A stretch of 6,319 nt of DNA from CAYYAU01 sp964469765 [NCBI: uncultured Clostridia bacterium] (GTDB lineage: Bacteria > UBA6262 > WVXT01 > CAYYAU01): assembly GCA_964469765.1 (NCBI GenBank), contig CAYYAU010000067.1:1-6319 (forward strand), in the 5' to 3' direction. Both the position numbers and the translations under genes were made by a program. Each line of letters begins with the position of its first letter. Position 1 is the stretch's first letter. The notes under the pieces were generated by a model. The model was not told the origin of the DNA. It ran no database searches and saw only the letters and a list, made by a program, of their open reading frames with translations. Below, piece after piece: positions 1 to 6,033 of this stretch.

Positions 1-23
1 TATCGCTGAACTTTCAACGTTTG

Positions 24-61
24 TCCGCGTTTAAATCAGCGTTATTCCGCTTCTAAATCAG
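24..61. repeat. Degenerate 22-bp tandem repeat in the pyrD leader
   Basis: Two imperfect copies with a 22-bp period are visible. TCCGC occurs at 24-28 and 46-50, and TAAATCAG at 32-39 and 54-61. The shared core tccgcNtNtaaatcag differs at only two positions between copies. The segment is visibly richer in CG dinucleotides than the genes around it. It resembles an interspersed family with alternating TCCGCG and ATCAGCG words that I recall from intergenic regions of many uncultivated bacteria; that identification is from memory. The second copy ends about 11 nt before the pyrD start, so the repeat abuts the ribosome binding site. Confidence 0.6.
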
Positions 62-72
62 TATAAAAGGCA

Positions 73-981
73 ATGAAAAAAACACTTAAAACAAAGTTAG
101 GGCCTTTGGTTCTTAAAAATCCTGTAGTTTTATGTGCTGGAACATTTGGTTATGGAGAAGAGATATCAGCCGTTGTTGACATTTCGAAAATAGGTGCAGT
201 TATTCCAAAAACCTTAACATTAAAACCAAAATTGGGAAACCTCCCACCGAGAATTAAAGAGACACCATGTGGTTTAATTAACTCTATTGGTCTTGAGAAT
301 ATTGGTATAGAGAGCTTTTTAAAAGATAAACTCCCTTTTTTAAGAAAGAAGAAGGCATCTGTTATTGTAAGTATAGCTGGAGAGAAAAAGAAGGAGTTTA
401 TTGAAATTGCAAAGATTTTGGATAGTGAAGAGATTTCTGCAATAGAACTAAATATCTCTTGCCCAAATGTGGGTTTATATGGAAAGAGTTTTTCTCAAGA
501 TGAAAATAAAACTTACGAAATAGTATATATAACAAGAAAATATACAACTTTACCTCTTATTGTAAAGCTTTCTCCGAATGTAACCGATATGGTTAAAATT
601 GCAAAAGCTGCAAAAAAGGCGGGAGCAGATATACTTTCTTTGGTAAACACTTTTAGAGCAGTTGTATTTGATATAAAAAGGAAAAGGCCATTTTTAGGGA
701 ATGTAATTGGGGGACTTTCAGGCCCTTGTATAAAGCCACTTGCTCTTTATTATGTATATATTATAAAACAGCATATTTCTATCCCTATAATAGGGATGGG
801 AGGCATAACAACGGTTAACGATGCTATTGAGTTCTTTTTAGCCGGAGCAGATGCAGTTGGTATTGGCACAGCAAGTTTTATTAATCCAAAGGTGAGTTTA
901 GAGATTATTAATAAGCTCAGCATGAAAAATCCAAAATCCAAATACTACAAAATTCCAAATTCAAAAGGGTTTGGAGTTTAA
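73..981 (+). CDS. pyrD: Dihydroorotate dehydrogenase, class 1B type (PyrD)
   Basis: This cytosolic FMN enzyme oxidises dihydroorotate to orotate, the fourth step of UMP synthesis. The 302 residues form a TIM barrel with the family motifs in order: N-terminal LGPLVLKNPVV and GTFGYG (23-28), K47 in PKTLTL, PPRIKETP (58-65), GLINSIGLEN (67-76), and NISCPN (127-132) with Cys130 as catalytic base. The cysteine marks class 1; class 2 has serine. KLSPN (165-169), NT (192-193), GGLSGP (213-218), GMGG (241-244) and GTA (265-267) bind FMN phosphate or shape the site. GGLSGP and the preceding IKRKRPFLGN fit class 1B, which normally works with PyrK and NAD; no pyrK is in the window. The start matches the family N-terminus, with AAAAGG only 2 nt upstream. 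Oddly, residues 284-302 (from MKNPKSKYYK) are encoded by a palindromic repeat and do not resemble the usual C-terminal helix. Confidence 0.95.
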   Translation: MKKTLKTKLGPLVLKNPVVLCAGTFGYGEEISAVVDISKIGAVIPKTLTLKPKLGNLPPRIKETPCGLINSIGLENIGIESFLKDKLPFLRKKKASVIVSIAGEKKKEFIEIAKILDSEEISAIELNISCPNVGLYGKSFSQDENKTYEIVYITRKYTTLPLIVKLSPNVTDMVKIAKAAKKAGADILSLVNTFRAVVFDIKRKRPFLGNVIGGLSGPCIKPLALYYVYIIKQHISIPIIGMGGITTVNDAIEFFLAGADAVGIGTASFINPKVSLEIINKLSMKNPKSKYYKIPNSKGFGV

Positions 982-1006
982 TTGGTGGTTTGGTAATATT
1001 TGGATT
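926..1006. repeat. Palindromic AATCCAAAT-type interspersed repeat overlapping the pyrD 3' end
   Basis: The left arm begins with tandem AAAATCC (926-932, 933-939), followed by AAATACTAC and AAAATTCC words. The outer arms AATCCAAATACTAC (935-948) and GTAATATTTGGATT (993-1006) are inverted copies with one mismatch in 14. Further inward, CCAAATT (955-961) pairs with AATTGG (980-985), and CAAA (962-965) with TTTG (970-973) around the loop AGGG. The whole block is therefore a long imperfect hairpin centred near 967. The pyrD stop codon (979-981) lies inside it. It resembles a short non-coding repeat family with AATCCAAAT/AATTCCAAATTC arms that I recall from candidate-phylum genomes. A T6 run follows at 1015-1020, but the AT-rich imperfect stem is a poor terminator candidate. 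Confidence 0.7.
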
Positions 1007-1061
1007 CACAAGGATTTTTTAGTAATCTCGTTAAAAAATTTTGACAATAATAAAGAGAAGA

Positions 1062-1067
1062 AAAGGA
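1062..1067 (+). promoter_or_regulatory. Ribosome binding site that sets the pyrF start
   Basis: AAAGGA lies 7 nt before ATG 1075. A TTG at 1069 would extend the frame by two codons but sits 1 nt from this site, so ATG 1075 is preferred. Confidence 0.7.
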
Positions 1068-1074
1068 TTTGACG

Positions 1075-1785
1075 ATGGTAAGCCCTTTAATTGTTGCATT
1101 AGATGTGAATAATCTAAAAGAGGAAGAAAAACTTGTTAAGATACTTTCTTCGTATGTTTCGGTATTTAAGGTCGGACTTGAACTCTTTTCTTCTTGTGGT
1201 GTTGATGCAATCAAGGTTATAAAGGAGTTTAATAAAGAGGTTTTTCTTGATTTAAAATTGTTTGATATTCCTAATACTGTGAGTAAAACTATAGAAGTAA
1301 TAGAGAGTTGGGATATATATGCAGTAAGTCTTCATATTTTAGGTGGAAAAGAGATGGTCGAGAAAGCCTCCTCTCTTTTTACAAGACCGTATCTATGGGG
1401 AGTTACAATACTTTCTTCAATTGATAGAGATGGTTTTAAGCAAATAGGATTTCAGAATGATTTAGATAAGGTAAATCTAGATTTAGCACTGTCTGGAAAA
1501 AAATGGGGTATTGATGGTATTATCATATCCGGTGAAGCAGTTTCTTTATTAAGGAATAAATTAGGAGATGATTTCACAATTGTTACTCCTGGGATTCGTT
1601 TAAAAAGAGAGGAAAAAAATGATCAGAAAAGGGTTCTAACTCCTAAAGAGGCGATAAAAAAAGGAGCAAATTATATTGTGATGGGAAGACCCATTATTAA
1701 TTCAGATAACCCTAAAGAAACTGCTGCAAAGGTTTTGAATGAAGTTTTGAGTGTGAAGGCTAATGGATATTCTAAAGATTCTTAA
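1075..1785 (+). CDS. pyrF: Orotidine 5'-phosphate decarboxylase (PyrF)
   Basis: This cytosolic enzyme decarboxylates OMP to UMP, the final de novo step. The 236-residue length is normal for the short bacterial type. Numbered from ATG 1075, visible landmarks are IVALDV with Asp10, VFKVG with Lys32, and the catalytic DLKLFDIPNT (59-68) carrying Asp59, Lys61 and Asp64. SLHILGG (85-91) is the usual histidine and glycine pair. TPGIR (171-175), DQKR (183-186) and MGRPI (203-207) are the phosphate-binding region. The ATG is chosen over a TTG two codons upstream because AAAGGA sits 7 nt before it and family members begin just before the IVALD strand. The gene begins about 70 nt after the pyrD repeat and its 3' end overlaps pyrE by 23 nt, which suggests translational coupling. 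Nothing is missing from the active site. Confidence 0.97.
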   Translation: MVSPLIVALDVNNLKEEEKLVKILSSYVSVFKVGLELFSSCGVDAIKVIKEFNKEVFLDLKLFDIPNTVSKTIEVIESWDIYAVSLHILGGKEMVEKASSLFTRPYLWGVTILSSIDRDGFKQIGFQNDLDKVNLDLALSGKKWGIDGIIISGEAVSLLRNKLGDDFTIVTPGIRLKREEKNDQKRVLTPKEAIKKGANYIVMGRPIINSDNPKETAAKVLNEVLSVKANGYSKDS

Positions 1786-2329
1786 AGAAAAAAAAGCATT
1801 ATTAGAAGGACATTTTCTTCTTTCTTCTGGACTACATTCAGGGCAATATATTCAATTGGCATTGGTTTTACAATATCCATTAATTGCAGAAAAGATTGCA
1901 GAAGCATTGGCAAGAAAGTTTAAAGATAAAAAAGTTGATGTTGTTATTTCTCCTGCTTTAGGGGGCATTGTAATAGGTTACCAGATAGCTAAATTTCTTA
2001 AAGCCCGCGCCATCTTTAGTGAGAGAGAAAATAGTAGAATGACCTTAAGAAGGGGATTTAATATTTTTCCCAATGAAAAGGTGTTAATTGTTGAGGATGT
2101 TGTTACAACAGCAAAATCCATTAAAGAGGTCAAACGTCTTGTTAAAAAGAAAAAAGGTACTGTTGTAGGTTATGGATGTGTTGTTGATAGAAGAAAAAAT
2201 AAAAAGTCTTTATCCTTAAAGAGTCTTTTAAAATTACACATAAAAATATTTTCTCCTAGAAACTGTCCATTATGTAAAAAAGGGGTTTCCCTTATAAAGC
2301 CCGGCAGTAGAACATTTAAAACAAGGTAG
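1763..2329 (+). CDS. pyrE: Orotate phosphoribosyltransferase, Thermus-type (PyrE)
   Basis: This cytosolic enzyme joins orotate to PRPP to give OMP, the substrate of the PyrF encoded just upstream. In the 188 residues, LLEGHFLLSSGLHSGQYIQ (13-31) is the family's N-terminal signature. SPALGG (63-68) and the ERENSRMTLRRGF segment (87-99) form the catalytic and PRPP regions, and VLIVEDVVTTAKS (107-119) is the PRPP-binding loop with Glu111 and Asp112. The C-terminus carries NCPLCKKGVSLIKPGSR (167-183), which I recognise from the variant often called the Thermus-type PyrE; enterobacterial PyrE lacks this tail. The start lies inside pyrF, 23 nt before its stop, with GAAGG 3 nt upstream. It fits the family N-terminus, and the next in-frame ATG is far inside the domain. 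The residues around 141-160 (VDRRKNKKS...) are lysine-rich. Confidence 0.95.
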   Translation: MDILKILKEKKALLEGHFLLSSGLHSGQYIQLALVLQYPLIAEKIAEALARKFKDKKVDVVISPALGGIVIGYQIAKFLKARAIFSERENSRMTLRRGFNIFPNEKVLIVEDVVTTAKSIKEVKRLVKKKKGTVVGYGCVVDRRKNKKSLSLKSLLKLHIKIFSPRNCPLCKKGVSLIKPGSRTFKTR

Positions 2330-2339
2330 AAATAAGAAG

Positions 2340-3587
2340 ATGATAAAGATAAAACCATTTAGAGGAGTAAGGTATAATCAGGATAAGGTAGATTTATCTT
2401 TGGTGATGGCTCCTCCTTATGATGTAATTTCTCCTTCTGAGAAACAGGAGCTTTTAAAGAGAAGCGAGTATAACATTGTAAATCTTACCTTAGGTACAGA
2501 AACACCTGCTAATAATAAGAGAAATAATTGGTATATAAAAGCGAGAAGTTTATTTTATGAATGGTTAGAAAAAGGAATTCTTATTCAGGACCAAAAGCCT
2601 TGTATATATGTTTTAGAGGAAGAGTTTGTTTTAAATAATAAAAAGAAAAAGCGAAAAGGTTTTATATTTTTAGTAAAGATTGAGGATTTTAATAGAGGGA
2701 GTGTTATTCCTCACGAAAAGACCTTTGATAAGCCAAAAGAAGATAGAACCAATCTTTTAAGAGTCTGTAAGGCAAATTTTAGTTCAATCTTTACACTGTT
2801 TTCTGGGAACAAGACTGTGTGTGATATTCTTCTTAACATCCATCTATATGGTTTATTTGTTACTAAATTTAACTTCTTAAATATAGAACACAAACTGTTT
2901 AAGATTGAAAATGTCTCTATACAAAATGCTATTATTAATTCTTTAAAGACTACTCAGTTGTTTATTGCTGATGGCCATCACAGATATGAAAGTGCATTGG
3001 CGTACTTTCAAGAAAGACGAAATACCAATCCACATCATACAGGAGAAGAAAGTTATAACTATGTTATGGTGTATAGTTCAGATATCAACGACCCTGCACT
3101 TGCAATACTTCCTACACATAGAATAATAAGGAAGATGAGTAAAACCGGAATAGAGGACATTGAGAAAAAGTTATCTAAATACTTTACATTAGTTCCTGTT
3201 GAATCTAAAAAGGAGGTTTTAAATAACCTCAACCTCTCTGAGATTGCAGTTTCAATATATAAAGGCACATATATTTTGAAAAGAAAAAAGGATGTAAATT
3301 GGAGTAGACTTATTAAAGATGAGAAAAGTAAATTAGATGTTATTTTTCTTCATGATGTTATTATTGAAAAGATTTTAAATATAAATAGCGAGATAGATTA
3401 TTTTAAAGATATCTCTTATGGATTAAATGAAGTAAGACACAATTCACAATCTATAGTTTTTTTTCTACCTAATCCAAGGATTAGTGACATAAAAGATATT
3501 GTTATTAAAGGGCAGAGGTTGCCTGGAAAAACAACATTCTTCTATCCAAAACTTACCACAGGAGTTGTAATTAATAAATTAGAATAA
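2340..3587 (+). CDS. DUF1015 family protein, function unknown
   Basis: The 415 residues match the DUF1015 family across their whole length and are of normal size. Landmarks are IKPFRGVRY (4-12), APPYDVI (24-30), IPHEKTF (123-129) followed by KPKEDRTNLL, IADGHHRYESA (209-219), LPTHR (257-261), FLHDVI (336-341) and the C-terminal LPGKTTFFYPKL (394-405). There is no signal peptide or membrane segment, so it should be cytosolic. The reaction is not established. From memory, relatives often sit beside serA and serC in other bacteria, and the DGHHR motif resembles motifs of ParB/SerK-like domains; both are hints, not assignments. Here it follows pyrE by 10 nt and precedes the TPR gene by 5 nt, so it is probably co-transcribed. 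The ribosome binding site is weak (AAGAAG directly before the ATG, or AAGG 13 nt upstream). The family call is firm and the role open. Confidence 0.92.
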   Translation: MIKIKPFRGVRYNQDKVDLSLVMAPPYDVISPSEKQELLKRSEYNIVNLTLGTETPANNKRNNWYIKARSLFYEWLEKGILIQDQKPCIYVLEEEFVLNNKKKKRKGFIFLVKIEDFNRGSVIPHEKTFDKPKEDRTNLLRVCKANFSSIFTLFSGNKTVCDILLNIHLYGLFVTKFNFLNIEHKLFKIENVSIQNAIINSLKTTQLFIADGHHRYESALAYFQERRNTNPHHTGEESYNYVMVYSSDINDPALAILPTHRIIRKMSKTGIEDIEKKLSKYFTLVPVESKKEVLNNLNLSEIAVSIYKGTYILKRKKDVNWSRLIKDEKSKLDVIFLHDVIIEKILNINSEIDYFKDISYGLNEVRHNSQSIVFFLPNPRISDIKDIVIKGQRLPGKTTFFYPKLTTGVVINKLE

Positions 3588-3592
3588 AGGTT

Positions 3593-5038
3593 ATGAAAAA
3601 GATTTCTTTAATTTTACTGGTTATATTTATTTTAGGTTCACAAAGGCTTTACAGTAAAGAATTATCTTCAGAGTCTTTGTATCACTATTCATTAGCTCAA
3701 ATTTATTTAAAAGAAGGAAAATTCAAAGAAGCAGCTGAAGAATATGAAAGAGTAGTTAGAGAAGATAAAAGTTCACTTTTAGTTCGGAAGGAACTGGCGG
3801 AGATTTATTTAAGTTTAGAGGAATATGATAATTTAAAGAAAGTAACAGAACAAATACTTAAATTAGATAAAGATAATATTGAAGCTTATTATAACTTAGC
3901 TGAAATATCTCTTTTTGAAGGTAATTATGAAGAAGCTATAAAATATTATCAAAAGATACTTAAGTTACAGCCTCGGAGTATAAAGGTTTATTTATATTTG
4001 GGAGCTATTTATGTCCAGATGGAAAAGATATCTAAAGCAATTCAGATATATAAGAAGATTTTGAATATCCAACCCAAAAATGTAGAGGCCTTTTTAGCAT
4101 TAGGGTCTCTCTATTTCCATCAAAAGAAGTATAAAAAGGCAGTAAAGTTTTATAAAAACAGTTTACAAGTGGAAAAGAACAATTTTGAAGCAATGCTTGG
4201 ATTAGGGAAGTGCTATTATTTGATGGATAAGATTTCAAAAGCAGAAAGAATTTTTGAAAGAGCACTGAATATACAAAGTTACAGTATTGATGTATTGTTT
4301 TATCTTGCTCTTTTATCGGAACAGATTGGGCAGTATGATAAAGCTGTTCAGATATGGAAGAGGGTTATTCTGTTATCCGAGGATGTAATTGATGCGTATA
4401 TAAGATTAGGTATTATTTATCTTGATAAAAAGGAGTACGAGAAAGCAAGACAGTATCTTGAGAAAGGATTAAAAATTACTAAAGCAAACCCTAAGATATG
4501 GTATTTGCTAGGTTTTTGTTTTGAACAAGAAGAAAAGTTTAAAGAGGCGATTGATAAGTATAGAAAGGCGGTAGAATTAAAGATGAATAGTAGTAATGTT
4601 AACTTTCGTATAGGGGTTTGTTACGATTTGTTAGGAGAAAAAACCACAGCTATAAAGTATTTTGAAAAAGTAATTAACGCTGATTCAAATTATGCGCCTG
4701 CTTTAAATTATCTTGCATATACATGGGCAGAGAATAACGTAAATTTAGATAAGGCTTATAAATATATAGAGAAAGCTCTTAAGAAAGAGCCAAAAAATGG
4801 CGCATATTTAGACACTTTAGGATGGATTTATTTTAAAAGAGAGGATTATTCAAATGCCTATAAACAAATTAGTAAAGCATTAAGATTTAATGATGACCCA
4901 GTAATCCTTGAGCATTTGGCTGAAGTGTGTATTAAACTTGGGAAAATCAAAAAAGCAATAAAGATTTATAATAAAATTTTAAAGCAAGACCCTAAAAATA
5001 ATAGAATAAAAGAAAAATTAAGATCTATAATAAGATAG
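3593..5038 (+). CDS. Exported tetratricopeptide-repeat protein (about 13 TPRs)
   Basis: The 481-residue protein opens with a signal-like segment: MKK, then the hydrophobic stretch ISLILLVIFILGS, with possible cleavage near LYS-KE (19-23). There is no lipobox cysteine, so it is either secreted to the periplasm or surface or held by an uncleaved anchor. From about residue 29 to 470 it is almost entirely 34-residue TPR units (about 29, 63, 97, 131, 165, 199, 233, 267, 301, 335, 369, 403 and 437), with typical A/L/Y-G-x-x-Y and A-x-x-x-Y/F-x-x-A/V-L patterns. The last three units carry the recurrent NYLAYTWAE...LDKAYKYIEKAL, YLDTLGWIYFK and DPVILEHLAEVCIKLG words seen in Gram-negative TPR proteins encoded near lolB and ispE. 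It probably acts as a scaffold in envelope protein assembly; the partner cannot be read from the sequence. AAAGG lies 2 nt before the ATG and overlaps the DUF1015 stop. Confidence 0.9.
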   Translation: MKKISLILLVIFILGSQRLYSKELSSESLYHYSLAQIYLKEGKFKEAAEEYERVVREDKSSLLVRKELAEIYLSLEEYDNLKKVTEQILKLDKDNIEAYYNLAEISLFEGNYEEAIKYYQKILKLQPRSIKVYLYLGAIYVQMEKISKAIQIYKKILNIQPKNVEAFLALGSLYFHQKKYKKAVKFYKNSLQVEKNNFEAMLGLGKCYYLMDKISKAERIFERALNIQSYSIDVLFYLALLSEQIGQYDKAVQIWKRVILLSEDVIDAYIRLGIIYLDKKEYEKARQYLEKGLKITKANPKIWYLLGFCFEQEEKFKEAIDKYRKAVELKMNSSNVNFRIGVCYDLLGEKTTAIKYFEKVINADSNYAPALNYLAYTWAENNVNLDKAYKYIEKALKKEPKNGAYLDTLGWIYFKREDYSNAYKQISKALRFNDDPVILEHLAEVCIKLGKIKKAIKIYNKILKQDPKNNRIKEKLRSIIR

Positions 5039-5040
5039 AA

Positions 5041-5054
5041 AAAACAGAAAACAG
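5041..5054. repeat. Tandem AAAACAG pair before ispE
   Basis: AAAACAG occurs twice back to back (5041-5047, 5048-5054), followed by AAAG, in the 38-nt gap between the TPR gene and ispE. It may be the stub of a larger intergenic repeat or simple A-rich leader sequence. It contributes no recognisable ribosome binding site, because it ends more than 20 nt before the ispE ATG. Confidence 0.4.
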
Positions 5055-5076
5055 AAAGATTTTATATATCAACAAA

Positions 5077-5961
5077 ATGAGACTTTTTGCATATGCAAAG
5101 ATAAACTTGTTCTTAGATGTAGGACCTAAAGAGAACTCAGCAAACCTCCATAAAATAAGGAGTTTGTTTCAAACAGTTTCTCTTAGAGATACTATTTACT
5201 TATCAGAAGCTAAAGAAGATACTATAGAATCGGCAGGATTTGATGTTCCTGAAGGTAAGGAAAATATCGTATATAAGGCAATAAAACTTTTTAAATCTTA
5301 TACTAAAGAGAAAAGAGCTGTAAAGGTAAGGATTTTAAAAAGAATTCCTATCGGAGCAGGGTTAGGCGGCGGTTCCTCTGACGCAGCAGCAGTATTGAAA
5401 GGATTAAATCATATCTGGAGGAAGAATTTATCAATGCAACAGCTAAGTTTCTTAAGTAAAACAATAGGGTCAGATGTTGTATTTTTTCTTTTTGGAGGGA
5501 CAGCGTGGGTAGAAGGAACTGGAGAGCAAATATACCCTATTTTATCTATAGGCAGAAGGACTGTTCTTATCACAAAACCGGATTTTAGTATCCCTACTAA
5601 AGAAATTTATCAAATGATAAAGAATCCCTCAATGATGGGGTTTAGAGAAAGAGTTGAACCTTTTGACCTTATAAAAAGAGTAAAGAGTAATTTGACAGTG
5701 AAGTTAGATTTTAGTAAAATTTCTTTTTTACGCAGAAGGTTTTTATATAACAGACTATCTGAATTTGTATTTTTAAAGTATCCAGTGCTTAAAAAAATTC
5801 AAGATAGACTAATTGAGTGTGGTGCAGATTTAACTTTGTTGAGCGGTACTGGTTCAGCACTATTTTCCCTTGTTAAAGATAGAAAAGAGGCTGAGGGATT
5901 AATTAAAGAACTTAAAAAAAGGTTTGAAAATCTAAGTTTCTGGTTAGTGCATACAGTTTAA
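5077..5961 (+). CDS. ispE: 4-diphosphocytidyl-2-C-methyl-D-erythritol kinase (IspE)
   Basis: IspE phosphorylates the 2-hydroxyl of CDP-methylerythritol with ATP in the cytosol, the fourth step of the MEP pathway to isoprenoid precursors. The 294 residues show the GHMP-kinase plan: AKINLFL (7-13) with Lys8, the H25 and SLFQTVSLRD (29-38) segment that follows the usual GYH motif, PIGAGLGGGSSDAAA (91-105) as the ATP-binding glycine loop, GSDVVFFLFGG (131-141) with catalytic Asp133, NRLSEF (225-230), and the C-terminal LLSGTGSALFSL (254-265). The usual DGYH is altered to NSANLH, which is tolerable because the histidine remains. The start matches the family, but no clear ribosome binding site precedes it; the leader is A/T-rich (TTTTATATATCAACAAA). 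It follows the TPR gene by 38 nt, without an intervening lolB, and precedes spoVG, an order also seen in other bacteria. Confidence 0.96.
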   Translation: MRLFAYAKINLFLDVGPKENSANLHKIRSLFQTVSLRDTIYLSEAKEDTIESAGFDVPEGKENIVYKAIKLFKSYTKEKRAVKVRILKRIPIGAGLGGGSSDAAAVLKGLNHIWRKNLSMQQLSFLSKTIGSDVVFFLFGGTAWVEGTGEQIYPILSIGRRTVLITKPDFSIPTKEIYQMIKNPSMMGFRERVEPFDLIKRVKSNLTVKLDFSKISFLRRRFLYNRLSEFVFLKYPVLKKIQDRLIECGADLTLLSGTGSALFSLVKDRKEAEGLIKELKKRFENLSFWLVHTV

Positions 5962-5967
5962 AAAGAG

Positions 5968-5989
5968 TAGGAGGTGAGAAGGCTCTTCT
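5968..5989 (+). promoter_or_regulatory. Orphan Shine-Dalgarno sequence with adjacent small hairpin
   Basis: AGGAGGTGA (5969-5977) is a perfect complement of the usual 16S rRNA 3' end, stronger than the real spoVG site, yet no ATG, GTG or TTG opens a meaningful frame within reach. It is followed at once by AGAAG-GCT-CTTCT (5977-5989), a 5-bp stem with a 3-nt loop. An alternative pairing of AAGAG (5963-5967) with CTCTT (5983-5987) would loop the motif out. This may be a leader element controlling spoVG, or the relic of a lost gene start. Confidence 0.35.
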
Positions 5990-6017
5990 GAATTATTAGT
6001 TAAGTTTTCTAGTTGAA

Positions 6018-6026
6018 AAAGGAGGA
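6018..6026 (+). promoter_or_regulatory. Strong ribosome binding site of spoVG
   Basis: AAAGGAGGA with GGAGG at 6021-6025 ends about 8 nt before ATG 6034. It is the best-spaced site in the window and fits an abundantly translated small protein. It also fixes the start against an in-frame TTG at 6013 that lies upstream of it. Confidence 0.85.
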
Positions 6027-6033
6027 TTTTGAA

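Noticed and set aside
24-61. CRISPR array fragment
   Set aside because: There are only two degenerate copies, directly abutting at a 22-bp period with no unique spacers and no cas genes.
1-72. Pyrimidine-responsive attenuator (PyrR type) before pyrD
   Set aside because: The short leader shows only the 22-bp repeat. I see no terminator or anti-terminator pair and no PyrR-binding loop. Anything further upstream is outside the window.
935-1020. Palindrome followed by T6 as an intrinsic terminator after pyrD
   Set aside because: The stem is long, imperfect and AT-rich, and 8 nt separate it from the T run, unlike a GC-rich terminator stem directly joined to U residues. It fits an interspersed repeat better.
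1041-1046. TTGACA, a perfect -35 box, upstream of pyrF
   Set aside because: No -10-like hexamer occurs 16-19 nt downstream (the region reads AAGGATTTG), and the site is only about 30 nt from the ATG. It may be chance in AT-rich DNA.
978-1214. Antisense open frame covering the pyrD-pyrF junction
   Set aside because: It runs opposite to a clear PyrF N-terminal region and encodes a serine-rich sequence with no recognisable family, so it is a shadow of pyrF. The other antisense frames near 750-941, 2170-2358, 2711-2893, 3059-3268, 4032-4265 and 5944-6153 were rejected for the same reason.
5055-5076. TATATATC as a -10 promoter element for ispE
   Set aside because: No -35-like hexamer lies 16-18 nt upstream, and the element is within 8 nt of the ATG, which would leave almost no leader. 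It is more likely just AT-rich spacer.
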